This document shows, in pieces, positions 42,759 to 52,217 of a stretch of 64,000 nt of DNA; position 1 is the stretch's first letter; each line of letters begins with the position of its first letter. Source of the stretch: Paenibacillus durus ATCC 35681 (lineage in GTDB: Bacteria > Bacillota > Bacilli > Paenibacillales > Paenibacillaceae). A program made the translations under genes and the position numbers. The stretch is from NCBI RefSeq assembly GCF_000993825.1, contig NZ_CP011114.1:124001-188000 (forward strand), written 5' to 3'. The notes below the pieces were generated by a model that worked only from the letters and a program-made list of their open reading frames with translations, had not been told where the DNA came from and ran no database searches.

Positions 42759-43604
42759 ATGGCAAATCAGAAAGTTTGGTTTATTACCGGAGCAGCAAGA
42801 GGCATTGGTTTGGAAATCCTCAAGGCTGTGTTGGAAACCGGGGATTATGTTGTTGCAACGGTTCGGAGTTCGGCGAATTCTTTAGCTGATAAATTAGGAA
42901 ACCCGGAGAATCTTCAAGTTGTTCTACTGGATATCACCGATGAGCAACAAGCAGTTTCGGCTGCGAATCAAGCCATTGAGAAGTTTGGCAAAATTGATGT
43001 CCTTTTGAATAATGCAGGATATGGGCTTCTGAGTGCGGTTGAAGAAGCCACTGCTGATGAGGTGCGGAACAACTTCGAAACGAACGTCTTCGGCTTGTTG
43101 AATGTGACCCGGGCGGTCCTGCCTCACATGCGTCACCAACGTTCCGGACACATCATCAATATCTCGTCCGTTGGAGGATTGAGCGGATATATCGGATGGG
43201 GAGTGTACGGTTCAACCAAATTCGCTGTTGAAGGATTGACGGAGGCCCTTGCGTTGGAATTGGCTCCGCTTGGGATTCATGCAACCGTAGTAGCCCCGGG
43301 CTTCTTCCGTACGGAATTTCTGGATGCTGCCTCGCTAACGCGGTCAGGTAACATCATTCCGGATTATGCGGAAACGGTGGGAAAGATGAGAAGCATTGCT
43401 ACCCAAGCAAATAAGAAACAGCCGGGCGATCCCGTCAAGTTAGCCAAAGCAATCGTGCAGGTCGCAAACGCGGAGAAGCCACCGGTCCACTTACCACTTG
43501 GCAAGGATGCGCTGCAAAGATACCGGGAAAAGACGGCAAATTTTGAAAAGGATATTGAAGCTTGGCATGATGTGATTACAGGGACAGATCATGATGATGT
43601 CTAA
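42759..43604 (+). CDS. Short-chain dehydrogenase/reductase
   Basis: A 281-residue classical SDR: VWFITGAARGIGLEILKAVL, VVATVRSSANSLADKLG, VLLNNAGYGLLSAVEEATAD, INISSVGGLSG as the serine strand, catalytic VYGSTKFAVEGLTEAL (Tyr-x3-Lys), and VVAPGFFRTEFLD. AAAGGATGGG precedes ATG 42759. It is transcribed alone and ends at a terminator. Its substrate is unknown. Confidence 0.9.
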   Translation: MANQKVWFITGAARGIGLEILKAVLETGDYVVATVRSSANSLADKLGNPENLQVVLLDITDEQQAVSAANQAIEKFGKIDVLLNNAGYGLLSAVEEATADEVRNNFETNVFGLLNVTRAVLPHMRHQRSGHIINISSVGGLSGYIGWGVYGSTKFAVEGLTEALALELAPLGIHATVVAPGFFRTEFLDAASLTRSGNIIPDYAETVGKMRSIATQANKKQPGDPVKLAKAIVQVANAEKPPVHLPLGKDALQRYREKTANFEKDIEAWHDVITGTDHDDV

Positions 43605-43631
43605 ATTTCAAAGTCGAATATGATTCAATTG

Positions 43632-43661
43632 AACCGGGGGCGTTTGCACTCCGGTTTTTTT
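43632..43661 (+). terminator. Terminator after the second SDR gene
   Basis: AACCGG pairs with CCGGTT around a 13-base loop, followed by seven T residues in all. Confidence 0.65.
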
Positions 43662-43764
43662 ATTCCAATTGTTATACGCCAAGGGGGGCTTTTTTGATAT
43701 GATGAAGATAATTTTCGCCGTATTTACATGACCGTTTGTATCTCTTTTATAGGAGGAAGTATAG

Positions 43765-44673
43765 ATGTTTTTGCAAACCGTAAAAGTAGCAAAGGTTCCT
43801 AACGATCTGGCCAGAGAACCGTATAATCAAGGGATCTTGAAGATGAAAGGGCTATCCGTTGTTGAGTCTTGTACCTTTACAAAAGGTCTAAAGGGAACGA
43901 TGTTTTTGGAGGACCATCTGCTTTTGTTTGTACTAGATGGAAGTTACACGGTAAGATTCGGCAGTCAGGAATATATCGTACGAAAGAATGAAATGGTCCT
44001 GCTTCAGAAATCAATCATGATTGAATATGAGAAATCGGGAGAAGAGGGTTCTGGCTATGTTTTGGACTATATGATGTTCTTTCTTAAAGAAGAGCTGCTC
44101 ACCGAATTTATCAAAATGGCAGATCTCGAAAGTAACCATCCATCAGCGTTAGTACCAGTATCTGTAAAAGCGGTCAATGAACGATTAATTAATTACATCT
44201 ATTCAATGAAACCGTATTTCAAGGAAACCGATAACATCAGGGATGGATTGATTAAAGTAAAATTGTTGGAATTACTGTTTGATGTTGCGGATGCTGACGA
44301 ACAGTTTTTATACCAGTTTTTACAGCTCAAACGTACAAAGAGGAAGAGCATAACCGAGGTGGTGGAGGAGAATATAACCAACCCTGTTTCGCTAAATGAT
44401 CTTGCTTACCTGTCAGGCAGAAGCTTGTCAGCTTTCAAACGAGATTTCCAAGCGATCTACAACACATCACCGTTAAGATGGATCCGTAATCGCCGGTTGG
44501 ATATCGCGAAAGAAATGCTGCTTCTTACCTCTTTATCCGTTACGGATGTTTGTTTTTCGACTGGATTTGAGAGCGTGGCTCATTTTTCCAAGGTGTTTAA
44601 AGAGAGGTTTGGTGTAGCTCCATCCACATACAAGCAACCCCTGCCAAAGCCCAATCATGAGCCTGCTCCTTGA
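43765..44673 (+). CDS. AraC-family regulator
   Basis: A 302-residue regulator. The N-terminal cupin-like domain has HLLLFVLDGSYTVRFGSQEY. The C-terminal pair of helix-turn-helices reads VSLNDLAYLSGRSLSAFKRD, SPLRWIRNRRLDIAKEMLLL, and CFSTGFESVAHFSKVFKERF with GVAPSTYK. A perfect AGGAGG precedes ATG. It may control the SDR gene upstream. No inducer can be inferred. Confidence 0.88.
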   Translation: MFLQTVKVAKVPNDLAREPYNQGILKMKGLSVVESCTFTKGLKGTMFLEDHLLLFVLDGSYTVRFGSQEYIVRKNEMVLLQKSIMIEYEKSGEEGSGYVLDYMMFFLKEELLTEFIKMADLESNHPSALVPVSVKAVNERLINYIYSMKPYFKETDNIRDGLIKVKLLELLFDVADADEQFLYQFLQLKRTKRKSITEVVEENITNPVSLNDLAYLSGRSLSAFKRDFQAIYNTSPLRWIRNRRLDIAKEMLLLTSLSVTDVCFSTGFESVAHFSKVFKERFGVAPSTYKQPLPKPNHEPAP

Positions 44674-44797
44674 AATCTGATTCAAATGGAACTGCTGATG
44701 ATTCCCATCATTTAGAGATTATTCTGGATAGTATTGAAGACGCCAAAGAAAATCGACATAAGTAACTTTTGAAAATGGGCAACCGTGAAGGAAAAAG

Positions 44798-44842
44798 AGC
44801 GAGTGTTGGTGAAGATCTAACCACCATACTCGCTTTTTTTTG
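44798..44842 (+). terminator. Terminator before the metal-handling operon
   Basis: AGCGAGT (44798-44804) pairs with ACTCGCT (44828-44834), with an inner TTGGT/ACCA stem and eight or more T residues after it. Confidence 0.85.
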
Positions 44843-44900
44843 AGCTTAAGAGGATTATTTTGTAAACCCAGGCTGTTCGCTGACAGGTTTCCTTTTATTT

Positions 44901-44942
44901 TTGACATAGGTCAAGGTTTTAATCTTTTGTTCTATCTACAAT
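44901..44942 (+). promoter_or_regulatory. FNR/CRP-type box and promoter of the metal-handling operon
   Basis: TTGACATAGGTCAA (44901-44914) is a perfect TTGAC-N4-GTCAA palindrome, a close relative of the FNR consensus. TACAAT (44937-44942) is the -10 box, and no good -35 is present. The transcription start would be near 44949, which places the box centre at -41.5, the class II activator position. The Crp/Fnr gene at the operon end is the obvious candidate. Confidence 0.75.
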
Positions 44943-44978
44943 ATAGCCATAACCTAAATATTAGGAGGTGCTTTTTAG

Positions 44979-45710
44979 ATGAGAAAATTTAAAAACTCAA
45001 AAATCTTTGCAGCGCTTTTAATGGCTTTAGTTATTGTTGCAGCTTTGCCTACAGTGGCTAGTGCTCATTGTGACACAATGGATGGTCCTACTGTGGCAGA
45101 CGGAAAAAAAGCAATGGAGACCAATAATGTTAACTATGTTTTGAAATGGGTGCAGCCAGAATATGAAAAGGAAATATCACAAATATTTACTCTTAGTATG
45201 AAAGTTAAAGATCTAAGTCCGGAAGCTAAGGAGCTTTCCGAAAAGTATTTCTTAGAAAATCTGGTTAGAGTTCATAGAGCTGGAGAAAATGCGCCATTTA
45301 CGGGATTAAAACCTTCAGGAACTCCTATCGATGAAAAAGTATTGGCAGCAGATAAGAGCATTGAAGCTGGAAACTTATCTCCTTTAGAAAATTTGATAGA
45401 AAAAGATAAAATGCCTGAGCTTAAAGAAAGATTTGAAAAAGTAATGGCTTTAAAGAATTTTGATGTAAACAATGTTGAAGCTGGAAGGGAATATATAGAA
45501 GCCTATGTAAAATTGTTCAAATTTGCTGAAGGAGAAGAAGATCATGATGCTCACGGTGCTGAAGGCAATCACGCTGCTGTAACTGCTCACGCTGAAGAAA
45601 GTCAGGAAGAAGCAGAAACTTTACCGGTAATTCCATGGAGTTTAGCAGGAGTATTTTCTGTTACAACTCTAATATTAGGCATTGCTTATCAAAGAAAGGC
45701 TTCAAAATAA
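44979..45710 (+). CDS. DUF6448 secreted/membrane protein with His-rich tail
   Basis: A 243-residue protein. A signal peptide ends near ASAHC, then HCDTMDGPTVADGKKAMETN and VLKWVQPEYEKEISQIF mark DUF6448. A His/Glu-rich stretch (EEDHDAHGAEGNHAAVTAHA) comes before a C-terminal membrane segment (LAGVFSVTTLILGIAYQ) with a basic end. The His-rich segment probably binds metal outside the membrane. GGAGGTG precedes ATG. It is the first gene of an operon with a metal chaperone and a P1B-ATPase. Confidence 0.8.
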   Translation: MRKFKNSKIFAALLMALVIVAALPTVASAHCDTMDGPTVADGKKAMETNNVNYVLKWVQPEYEKEISQIFTLSMKVKDLSPEAKELSEKYFLENLVRVHRAGENAPFTGLKPSGTPIDEKVLAADKSIEAGNLSPLENLIEKDKMPELKERFEKVMALKNFDVNNVEAGREYIEAYVKLFKFAEGEEDHDAHGAEGNHAAVTAHAEESQEEAETLPVIPWSLAGVFSVTTLILGIAYQRKASK

Positions 45711-45724
45711 AAGGAGGTCATACC

Positions 45725-45940
45725 ATGACAACAAGAACTTATCAATTAGAAACCGTAACTTGCCCCAGCTGCATCGCAAAAATTGAGGGAATGCTCAAAA
45801 AGACACAGGGCATCCATGAATCCGAGGTGTTGTTCAATACCTCAAGAGTGAGAGCCACTTTTGATGAAAAGGTAATTGATTCGGAAACGATCAAGAGCAA
45901 AATTGACAAACTTGGGTACAAGGTATTGGGAGAAAGGTAA
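45725..45940 (+). CDS. HMA-domain metal chaperone
   Basis: A 71-residue protein of the CopZ/Atx1 fold. VTCPSCIAKIEGMLKK carries the CxxC metal site. The GIHESEVLFNTSRVRATFDE strand and IKSKIDKLGYKV helix complete the ferredoxin-like fold. Serine between the Cys residues and the following Ile-Ala-Lys differ slightly from copper chaperones. AAAGGAGGT precedes ATG. It lies 21 bases before the ATPase gene, which has no N-terminal HMA domain of its own, so this protein may supply it. Confidence 0.88.
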   Translation: MTTRTYQLETVTCPSCIAKIEGMLKKTQGIHESEVLFNTSRVRATFDEKVIDSETIKSKIDKLGYKVLGER

Positions 45941-45961
45941 GAGGAAAAAGGGGGGATCGGG

Positions 45962-47818
45962 ATGTTTAAACCGACCAAAGGACAACGGATATTATTATCA
46001 GGTATACTGATGGCAGTATCTTTTATATTAAACAAAACAATAGGATATGAACCGGTAACAATCTTCGTTATGATTGCTTCCACCGTTGTGGCCGGTACCC
46101 CTATTTTCAAAAAAGCGATCGGGGCGTTAAAGTACCGGATCGTCGGTATAGACGCCCTGGTAATTATAGCTGTGACCGGTGCACTGTTTATCAGAGAATA
46201 TTGGGAAGCCGCGGCGGTCACCTTCTTGTTCGTGTTCGGCGATTACCTGGAATCCAGAACAATTGAAAAAACGAGGTCTTCCATCAAAGCCCTTTTTGAT
46301 CTGGCACCGGATACAACAAGAGTCAGAAGAAGCGGCGAAGAAATGAAAATCAGTCCTGAAGCGGTAGTCAAAGGAGATCTGGTAATTGTCAGACCCGGAG
46401 AGAAAATTTCTGTCGATGGTATGATTGTTGAGGGATCCGCATATATCAACCAAGCGGCGATAACAGGGGAATCCATTCCGGTAAATAGAGGGATTAACGA
46501 AACGGTTTTCTCCGGAACCATCATCGAATCAGGGTATGTAATCATCAAAGCCGATAAAGTAGGCGACGATACGACCTTTGCACGAATATTGAAACTGGTG
46601 GAAGAGGCACAGGATAAAAAAGCAAAAACGCAAAAATTCCTTGAGAAGTTTTCAAGATATTATACTCCGGCAATCATTGTATTGGCGGCCCTGCTATATC
46701 TTTTTACAAAAGATCTGGTGCTGGCGTTAACACTGCTGGTCATCTCCTGCCCAGGCGCTCTGGTCATTTCCGCACCTGTATCCATTGTAGCCGGTATAGG
46801 AAACGGGGCTAGGCACGGGGTGCTGGTTAAAGGCGGAGAGATTATGGAGAAGTTAGGAACAATCAAGGCCATCGCTTTTGACAAAACAGGGACCTTGACG
46901 ATAGGAAAGCCTTCGATAAAGCGTGTCAAAGCGTATGGTATCACGGAAGATGAATTGTTAAGACTCGCGGCTATCGGAGAATCCTATTCCGAACACCCAT
47001 TGGCAAAAGCAATCATTAATGAAGCAGAAGAAAAGCTCGGATCTATTAAGGAAGAACCGAAAGATGTCAAAATCATAACAGGACAAGGCCTTATGTTTAC
47101 GACTGGTGCAAAATTCTATATGATAGGAAACAGGAAGTTATTGGAAGTGAATGGTGTGAATATTGAAGATGTAGAAGGATATTTAAAATCAGAGGAAGAA
47201 AAAGGGCAGACAGCGGTCATTATAGGCGATATAGAAAGAGTTTTGGGCATTATATCCATCGCCGATGTAGTAAGGGAGGATGCAAAGAAGCTGATCTCCA
47301 ACCTGAAATCACATAGGATTCATAAGGTATATATGCTGACCGGGGATAATAAAAGGGCCGCTAAGGCAATCTCGGATGAGTTGGGTCTGGATGGTTATTA
47401 CGCGGAGCTGCTGCCGGAGGATAAGGTGCGTGTACTGGGTGACCTTCAGGAGAAGTATGGAAGAACCGCCATGGTCGGAGACGGAGTGAATGATGCCCCT
47501 GCTTTGGCATCGGCGGATTTAGGAATTGCCATAGGCGGAGAAGGTACCGATGTAGCAATGGAAACAGCAGATGTTGTACTCATGTCGGCAGAAATAAAGA
47601 AGTTGTCCTACGCCATAGGGCTAAGCCGGGCTACTGTAAGAAATATGAAGCAAAATATTTACTTCGCATTATTTGTGGCTGCAATGTTGCTGGCGGGAGT
47701 ATTGATAAAAACCGTAAATCTATCCTTTGGTATGCTCATCCATGAGGTGTCGGTGCTGCTCGTAATCATAAATGCCGTCAGATTGTTAGGCTACAGTGAA
47801 AAAGGTCAAGTCAGATAA
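45962..47818 (+). CDS. P1B-type heavy-metal ATPase with an unusual CPG motif
   Basis: A 618-residue P-type ATPase with no N-terminal metal domain. It contains TGES (from Thr168), the membrane metal motif SCPGALVIS (Cys263-Pro-Gly265), phosphorylation motif DKTGTLT (Asp307), the P1B-specific SEHPLAK, and VGDGVNDAPAL (Asp507, Asp511). Most P1B pumps have CPC, CPH, SPC or TPC. CPG is rare and removes one ligand, so the metal (Zn, Cd, Cu or Fe/Co) cannot be predicted. It is co-transcribed with DUF6448 and HMA proteins. Confidence 0.92.
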   Translation: MFKPTKGQRILLSGILMAVSFILNKTIGYEPVTIFVMIASTVVAGTPIFKKAIGALKYRIVGIDALVIIAVTGALFIREYWEAAAVTFLFVFGDYLESRTIEKTRSSIKALFDLAPDTTRVRRSGEEMKISPEAVVKGDLVIVRPGEKISVDGMIVEGSAYINQAAITGESIPVNRGINETVFSGTIIESGYVIIKADKVGDDTTFARILKLVEEAQDKKAKTQKFLEKFSRYYTPAIIVLAALLYLFTKDLVLALTLLVISCPGALVISAPVSIVAGIGNGARHGVLVKGGEIMEKLGTIKAIAFDKTGTLTIGKPSIKRVKAYGITEDELLRLAAIGESYSEHPLAKAIINEAEEKLGSIKEEPKDVKIITGQGLMFTTGAKFYMIGNRKLLEVNGVNIEDVEGYLKSEEEKGQTAVIIGDIERVLGIISIADVVREDAKKLISNLKSHRIHKVYMLTGDNKRAAKAISDELGLDGYYAELLPEDKVRVLGDLQEKYGRTAMVGDGVNDAPALASADLGIAIGGEGTDVAMETADVVLMSAEIKKLSYAIGLSRATVRNMKQNIYFALFVAAMLLAGVLIKTVNLSFGMLIHEVSVLLVIINAVRLLGYSEKGQVR

Positions 47819-47848
47819 GTTCAGATGATATCACTCTCATCTGAACTT
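47817..47848 (+). promoter_or_regulatory. Intercistronic hairpin before the Crp/Fnr gene
   Basis: AAGTTCAGATG and CATCTGAACTT form a perfect 11-pair stem overlapping the ATPase stop region. There is no T run, so an mRNA-stability or partial-termination role is more likely than a full terminator. Confidence 0.5.
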
Positions 47849-47871
47849 ATTCTGAGTAGGAGGAGATTTTG

Positions 47872-48552
47872 GTGAACTATAAGTGCCAAAAGAGAGGCGT
47901 ATCCAATTGTATAGAGATCGTGCCAATCTTCAGCAGCTTGACCCAAGAAGAGATGCTGGAGATTGCAGCTATAACAACTAATAAAACCTTTGAAAAGGGT
48001 GAAATGATCTACCTGGCGGGAGACAAAGGGGAAAAACTGTATGTGATTCATAAAGGACACATCAAAATTTCCCGGCTGAGCTCCAATGGAAAGGAACAGG
48101 TGATACGGGTTTTAGGCCCTGGGCAATTCATGGGTGAACTATCCTTATTCAGTCAACTGCCCATAACGGATAACGGAGAGGCATTGGAAACATCAACCAT
48201 GTGTCTGATAGAAGGCGGCAAGCTTAAGGAACTAATGAAAAAATTCCCTTCGATAGCCTTTAAAGTAATGGAGGAGTTAAGCCGTAGGCTGGAAAAAGCA
48301 GAGAACCTCATTGAAGATATCAATTTGCATTCCGTAGAACAGAGATTAGCTCAAGCTATACTAAAGCTGTCAGATGGCAAGCGTGAGGTAAAACTTACGA
48401 TGACAAAGGGTGATTTTGCCTCTCAGATAGGAATGAGTCAGGAAACTTTAAGCAGAAAACTATCTTCTTTTCAGGAGCAGGGAATAATTAAGTTAATCGG
48501 TCATAGAAGGATAGTGATCCTGGATAGAGACAGACTGGAGCAAGTCGTATAG
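47872..48552 (+). CDS. Crp/Fnr-family regulator
   Basis: A 226-residue regulator. The cAMP-binding-type barrel has EKGEMIYLAGDKGEKLYVIH and VLGPGQFMGELSLFSQLP. The C-terminal HTH_Crp has TKGDFASQIGMSQETLSRKL and IIKLIGHRRIVIL. Two Cys at residues 5 and 13 (CQKRGVSNC) recall the N-terminal cysteines of Fnr/Flp regulators and could bind metal or sense redox state. GTG 47872 has AGGAGG eight bases upstream. It is the last gene of the operon and the likely binder of TTGAC-N4-GTCAA at its promoter. Confidence 0.9.
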   Translation: MNYKCQKRGVSNCIEIVPIFSSLTQEEMLEIAAITTNKTFEKGEMIYLAGDKGEKLYVIHKGHIKISRLSSNGKEQVIRVLGPGQFMGELSLFSQLPITDNGEALETSTMCLIEGGKLKELMKKFPSIAFKVMEELSRRLEKAENLIEDINLHSVEQRLAQAILKLSDGKREVKLTMTKGDFASQIGMSQETLSRKLSSFQEQGIIKLIGHRRIVILDRDRLEQVV

Positions 48553-48631
48553 AGTTACTAGTACTTCATCAGTCTAAAAGCAGTTAAATCATGGAATCTA
48601 TGATATAGTCAAAGTAAAAGAGGTCGAGCCG

Positions 48632-49099
48632 ATGAAAAAACGAGACTATATCGTAAGTCTAAACGCTGAACAACAAGAGGAACTGAAACGTATGTGTAGC
48701 CAAGGAAAGTCGACGGCGCGCGCGTTGCGGCGAGCCCAAATTCTGCTGTGGGCCGATGAAAATCGGCCAGGCGGTAAACTTTCGGATGTGGAAATCGCCG
48801 AACGCTCAAACGTGCATACCAACACGGTCCATCTCGTTCGAAAACGGTTTGCCGAGCAAGGCCTTCAGGCCACGCTTGAGCGAAAAAAGCGGTTAACCCC
48901 ACCGAATCCTCCCAAAGTTACAGGCGAACTGGAAGCCCAAATCATTGCACTCAGTTGCAGTCCACCGCCCGAAGGAAAGAGCCGCTGGTCCTTGCGGATG
49001 CTGGCCGACAAAGCCGTTGAACTGAACTACATCGAAAGTCTTTCCTATGACACGGTAGATAAAATTTTAAAAAAACGAGCTCAAGCCTCATCTTCGTAA
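48632..49099 (+). CDS. IS630 transposase, N-terminal frame
   Basis: A 155-residue product with helix-turn-helix regions ([40 protein letters not shown]) and the HTH_29/32 layout of IS630-family proteins. It ends out of frame after [12 protein letters not shown] at a run of seven A residues (TTAAAAAAAC near 49066-49075). The second frame continues there after a one-base shift. This may be programmed slippage or a real mutation. Confidence 0.85.
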   Translation: MKKRDYIVSLNAEQQEELKRMCSQGKSTARALRRAQILLWADENRPGGKLSDVEIAERSNVHTNTVHLVRKRFAEQGLQATLERKKRLTPPNPPKVTGELEAQIIALSCSPPPEGKSRWSLRMLADKAVELNYIESLSYDTVDKILKKRAQASSS

Positions 49100-49145
49100 A
49101 TGCTGGTGCATTCCGCCAAAGCAAAATGCCGCGTTCGTTGCCACC

Positions 49146-49772
49146 ATGGAAGATGTATTGGAAGTGTATCGACTGCCTTACGATCCGGCTTGTCCCGTCA
49201 TCTGCATGGACGAAAAACCGTACCAGCTTCTGGATGAAACCCGGGTGCCCATTCCGATGAAACCCGCTAAACCGCTGCGAGAAGATGCGGAGTACGTGCG
49301 CAATGGAACGTGCAGCATTTTCATTTTTACGGAACCACTTGCGGGCTGGCGACATGTGAGTGTTCGTCCACAGCGCACGCGGGTGGAATGGGCGGAACAA
49401 GTCCGCGATCTGTTGGATGTTCATTACCCGGAGGCTCCGAAAGTGCGCCTCGTGATGGATAACCTGAACACGCATTCTATCGCCTCCCTGTACCAGGCAT
49501 TCGAACCGGAAGTGGCTTTGCGTCTGGCGAAACGCCTGGAAATCCATTACACACCAAAACACGGTAGTTGGCTTAATGTGGCCGAAATCGAACTCAGTGT
49601 CATGACCCGCCAGTGTCTGGGACGCCGGATTCCTTCTTTAGAAGATTTGGCCCATGAACTTACCGCATGGGAAGCGGGACGCAATGCGTCTCAAAAGGGA
49701 GTAGACTGGCAATTCACCACGGAAGACGCCCGAATCAAACTGAAACGCTTATATCCACAATTTAAAGACTGA
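49146..49772 (+). CDS. IS630 transposase, C-terminal DDE frame
   Basis: A 208-residue product with the DDE_3 domain: [12 protein letters not shown] (first Asp), [12 protein letters not shown] (second Asp), and [20 protein letters not shown] (Glu). The frame is open further upstream, through a Lys/Pro-rich stretch, to the A run at 49070, so ATG 49146 is probably not its true beginning. A full-length enzyme needs the frameshift. Confidence 0.85.
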   Translation: MEDVLEVYRLPYDPACPVICMDEKPYQLLDETRVPIPMKPAKPLREDAEYVRNGTCSIFIFTEPLAGWRHVSVRPQRTRVEWAEQVRDLLDVHYPEAPKVRLVMDNLNTHSIASLYQAFEPEVALRLAKRLEIHYTPKHGSWLNVAEIELSVMTRQCLGRRIPSLEDLAHELTAWEAGRNASQKGVDWQFTTEDARIKLKRLYPQFKD

Positions 49773-49788
49773 TGAAGTACTAGGTGCT

Positions 49789-49816
49789 AAAGAGGGGCGA
49801 CGCCCCTCTTTTTTGT
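49789..49816 (+). terminator. Terminator stranded downstream of the IS630 element
   Basis: AAGAGGGGC / GCCCCTCTT stem and six T residues. Before the IS630 insertion this was probably the terminator of the Crp/Fnr operon. It also faces the convergent kinase gene. Confidence 0.85.
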
Positions 49817-49824
49817 TGCATACA

Positions 49825-50829
49825 TCAATTCCAAATATCAACAATAGGAATGCCCTGTTCAATTCTTATTTTGGCTTCAGCAATGTAATCTTTGCCCCAC
49901 TGATTTAATTGCGATAGAGCAGGATGATTTTTGTACATGCCGATGTATACAATGATTTCCCGAAGACGAAGAAATAATGGGATTTTTGTGAACCAATAAT
50001 CATCGATCGCATTTTCGAGAGTGTAACCCTGCATGAAATGCTTCATGAAACGGGCCGCTTGGGATTCGCGCATCTCTCTTCCATCATCACCGCCGTATAC
50101 ATAAACGAGATAGTACATCGGAGTAACGATATCATCAATAAACCAACTGTACTGGGCATCGTCGAAGTCAAACAGCGTAATCCCGCTCTCATTTACCCTT
50201 AAATTTCCAACATGAATATCTCCGTGAGTCAATCCATAGGATTTAGCGTCAATCGGCAATTCTTTTTTTATTAGTGATATTGTATTTGTACAGCCAAGAG
50301 TTACCTTTGCTTGATTAGAAGGAATAAACCTGTGCATATTCTTCAAGTAAAAATTGTGTTGCCACTCATTACGTTGTATGGTCGTAGTTGAAGGGGTATA
50401 AGCCCTGGAGAGAGCATGTAATTTCCCAACGGCTGCACCGCATTTATAATACAACTTATGGTCATGAAGACAGTCAGGATAAGAAACCGCTTCCCCCTTT
50501 GCTTTGACAAAAGAGGCAACAATAAAAGAAGAATCCTTGATATGGACATATTCGACTAGATTTCTTTTTGTAGATTCAACTGGCACGGATACGGAGAGAC
50601 CGTTATGATGAAGGTATAGCAGCCAATCCAATTCGCCTTTAACCAAATCCATACTGCGGTGTTCCGTTGGCGTAAACCGTAGAATAAACTGGTGTCCATT
50701 TTTCGAGTATTCGTATACAAAATTCATGGAACCGCCAATGCTGGTCAGTTCCTCTGCGGATATGTCATATAAGGCTGCTCCATACCGTATAATCTCTGCA
50801 TCAAATTTTGATTTAATTTCCTGCTCCAA
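49825..50829 (-). CDS. APH/choline-kinase-type phosphotransferase
   Basis: A 334-residue protein of the aminoglycoside phosphotransferase superfamily. HQFILRFTPTEHRSMDLVKG is the nucleotide-binding lobe. LTHGDIHVGNLRV is the catalytic loop (Asp in HGDIH) and LFDFDDAQYSWFIDDI the metal loop. TTG 50829 has GAGGAG eight bases upstream. The family includes kinases for antibiotics, choline, homoserine and spore-coat-type proteins. The target here is unknown. A near-palindromic hairpin (50843-50870) lies in its leader. Confidence 0.85.
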   Translation of the reverse strand: MEQEIKSKFDAEIIRYGAALYDISAEELTSIGGSMNFVYEYSKNGHQFILRFTPTEHRSMDLVKGELDWLLYLHHNGLSVSVPVESTKRNLVEYVHIKDSSFIVASFVKAKGEAVSYPDCLHDHKLYYKCGAAVGKLHALSRAYTPSTTTIQRNEWQHNFYLKNMHRFIPSNQAKVTLGCTNTISLIKKELPIDAKSYGLTHGDIHVGNLRVNESGITLFDFDDAQYSWFIDDIVTPMYYLVYVYGGDDGREMRESQAARFMKHFMQGYTLENAIDDYWFTKIPLFLRLREIIVYIGMYKNHPALSQLNQWGKDYIAEAKIRIEQGIPIVDIWN

Positions 50830-51128
50830 GTCGTTTTCTCCTCTCTAAGATAAATTCTTATAGAGAGAAGTTACGGATTCGGATGTACCTGAAACAATGA
50901 AAATTCATGATCCATCGCTCCTTTGTAGGGATTTACTAATTCTTACTTTCTACTTGATGTGTCGTAAACCCTTTTATGGAATAGCTATGTTAAATTACAT
51001 TTTTTTATCTAAAAAGCCGAGAAGACTCCTTCCTCTATAGGGAGGAGATGAATCGGTGGTTTTTTTTGCTCCGAAGCGAACATATGTGCTATAATGGAAA
51101 TATCCTACACGAAAGGAGGCCCCGTGGC

Positions 51129-52217
51129 ATGTTGGTGCATAAAGCTTACAAATATCGCATCTATCCCAACCCGGAACAACGGCAGCTCATCCACCAAATG
51201 TTTGGCTGTTGCCGCTTTGTCTTCAATCATTTCTTAACCAAATGGAACGAAACCTATGCGGCAACCGGTAAAGGGTTGTCCTATAACACCTGTGCCACAC
51301 AGCTTCCTGCACTCAAACAGCAATTTGAATGGTTGAAATCGGTAGATAGCATTGCTTTGCAATCGGCGGTGCGGAACGTAGCAGACAGCTTTGAACGATT
51401 CTTCAAGAAACAAAATCAGGCTCCACGTTTCAAAAGCCGCAAGCATCCTGTGCAAAGTTACACCACCAAATACACTAATGATAACATTGCTATTGATGGA
51501 AACCGACTTAAACTTCCGAAGCTTAGCTGGCTTCACTTTGCCAACTCCAGAGCGTGTGAAGGTCGCATTCTTTCGGCTACCCTGCGGCGAAATGCGGCAG
51601 ACAAGTATTTTGTATCCATCCTCTGCGAAGTGGAAATGAAACCTCTGCCGCAGACCGATAAGGAGATTGGCATTGATCTTGGACTCAAGGAATTAGCGGT
51701 CTGCTCCGATGGGTTGCGGGTTGCCAATCCCAAAGTGTTTCGCAAATATGAACAAAAACTTGCATTTTGGCAACGCCGCATGGCTCGCCGTAACCAAGGG
51801 GGCTCCAATTGGCAAAAAGCCAAACAGAAGGTTGCCCAAATCCATGAGAAGATCGTGGGCAGCCGCCAAGATGTTTTGCATCAACTCACCACGAAGCTGA
51901 TTCGTGAAAACCAAACGATCAGCATCGAAAATCTGAGCGTGGCGAACATGCTCAAAAATCACCGGCTGGCCAAATCCATCGCCGATGCGTCCTGGGGTGA
52001 ATTTGCCCGTCAGCTTTCGTATAAAGCGGAATGGTATGGACGTACGTTGAAGTTTGCCGACACATTCGCTCCAACGAGCCAAAGGTGTCATGTATGCGGC
52101 ACTATCCATTCCGAAGTAAAGAAATTGTCTGTGCGGCAATGGGAATGTCCATCGTGCCATACCCTTCATGATCGAGATGAAAATGCCGCACAGAACATCA
52201 AGAGCCTTGCTGTTTAA
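51129..52217 (+). CDS. tnpB: TnpB RNA-guided nuclease
   Basis: A 362-residue TnpB. The N-terminal wedge domain starts [20 protein letters not shown]. The RuvC core has [11 protein letters not shown] (Asp183), [11 protein letters not shown] (Glu267) and [13 protein letters not shown] (Asp350). The zinc finger is [13 protein letters not shown] then CPSC. All catalytic residues are present, so the nuclease should be active. AAAGGAGG precedes ATG. TnpB uses an omega RNA from its own 3' end to cut DNA next to a target motif. Confidence 0.95.
   Translation: MLVHKAYKYRIYPNPEQRQLIHQMFGCCRFVFNHFLTKWNETYAATGKGLSYNTCATQLPALKQQFEWLKSVDSIALQSAVRNVADSFERFFKKQNQAPRFKSRKHPVQSYTTKYTNDNIAIDGNRLKLPKLSWLHFANSRACEGRILSATLRRNAADKYFVSILCEVEMKPLPQTDKEIGIDLGLKELAVCSDGLRVANPKVFRKYEQKLAFWQRRMARRNQGGSNWQKAKQKVAQIHEKIVGSRQDVLHQLTTKLIRENQTISIENLSVANMLKNHRLAKSIADASWGEFARQLSYKAEWYGRTLKFADTFAPTSQRCHVCGTIHSEVKKLSVRQWECPSCHTLHDRDENAAQNIKSLAV

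Larger units (their letters stand above)
48561..49780 (+). mobile_element. IS630-family insertion sequence
   Basis: The 1220-bp element has inverted repeats GTACTTCATCAGTCT at the left and AGACTGATGAAGTAC at the right, flanked on both sides by TA (48559-48560 and 49781-49782), the IS630/Tc1-type target. Its transposase is in two frames. It landed eight bases after the Crp/Fnr stop, separating the gene from the terminator at 49789. Confidence 0.92.

Noticed and set aside
50843..50870. Near-palindromic CTCTCTAAGA...TCTTATAGAGAG in the leader of the kinase gene, considered as a T-box or riboswitch
   Set aside because: No T-box sequence, specifier or antiterminator elements are present. A simple hairpin at most.
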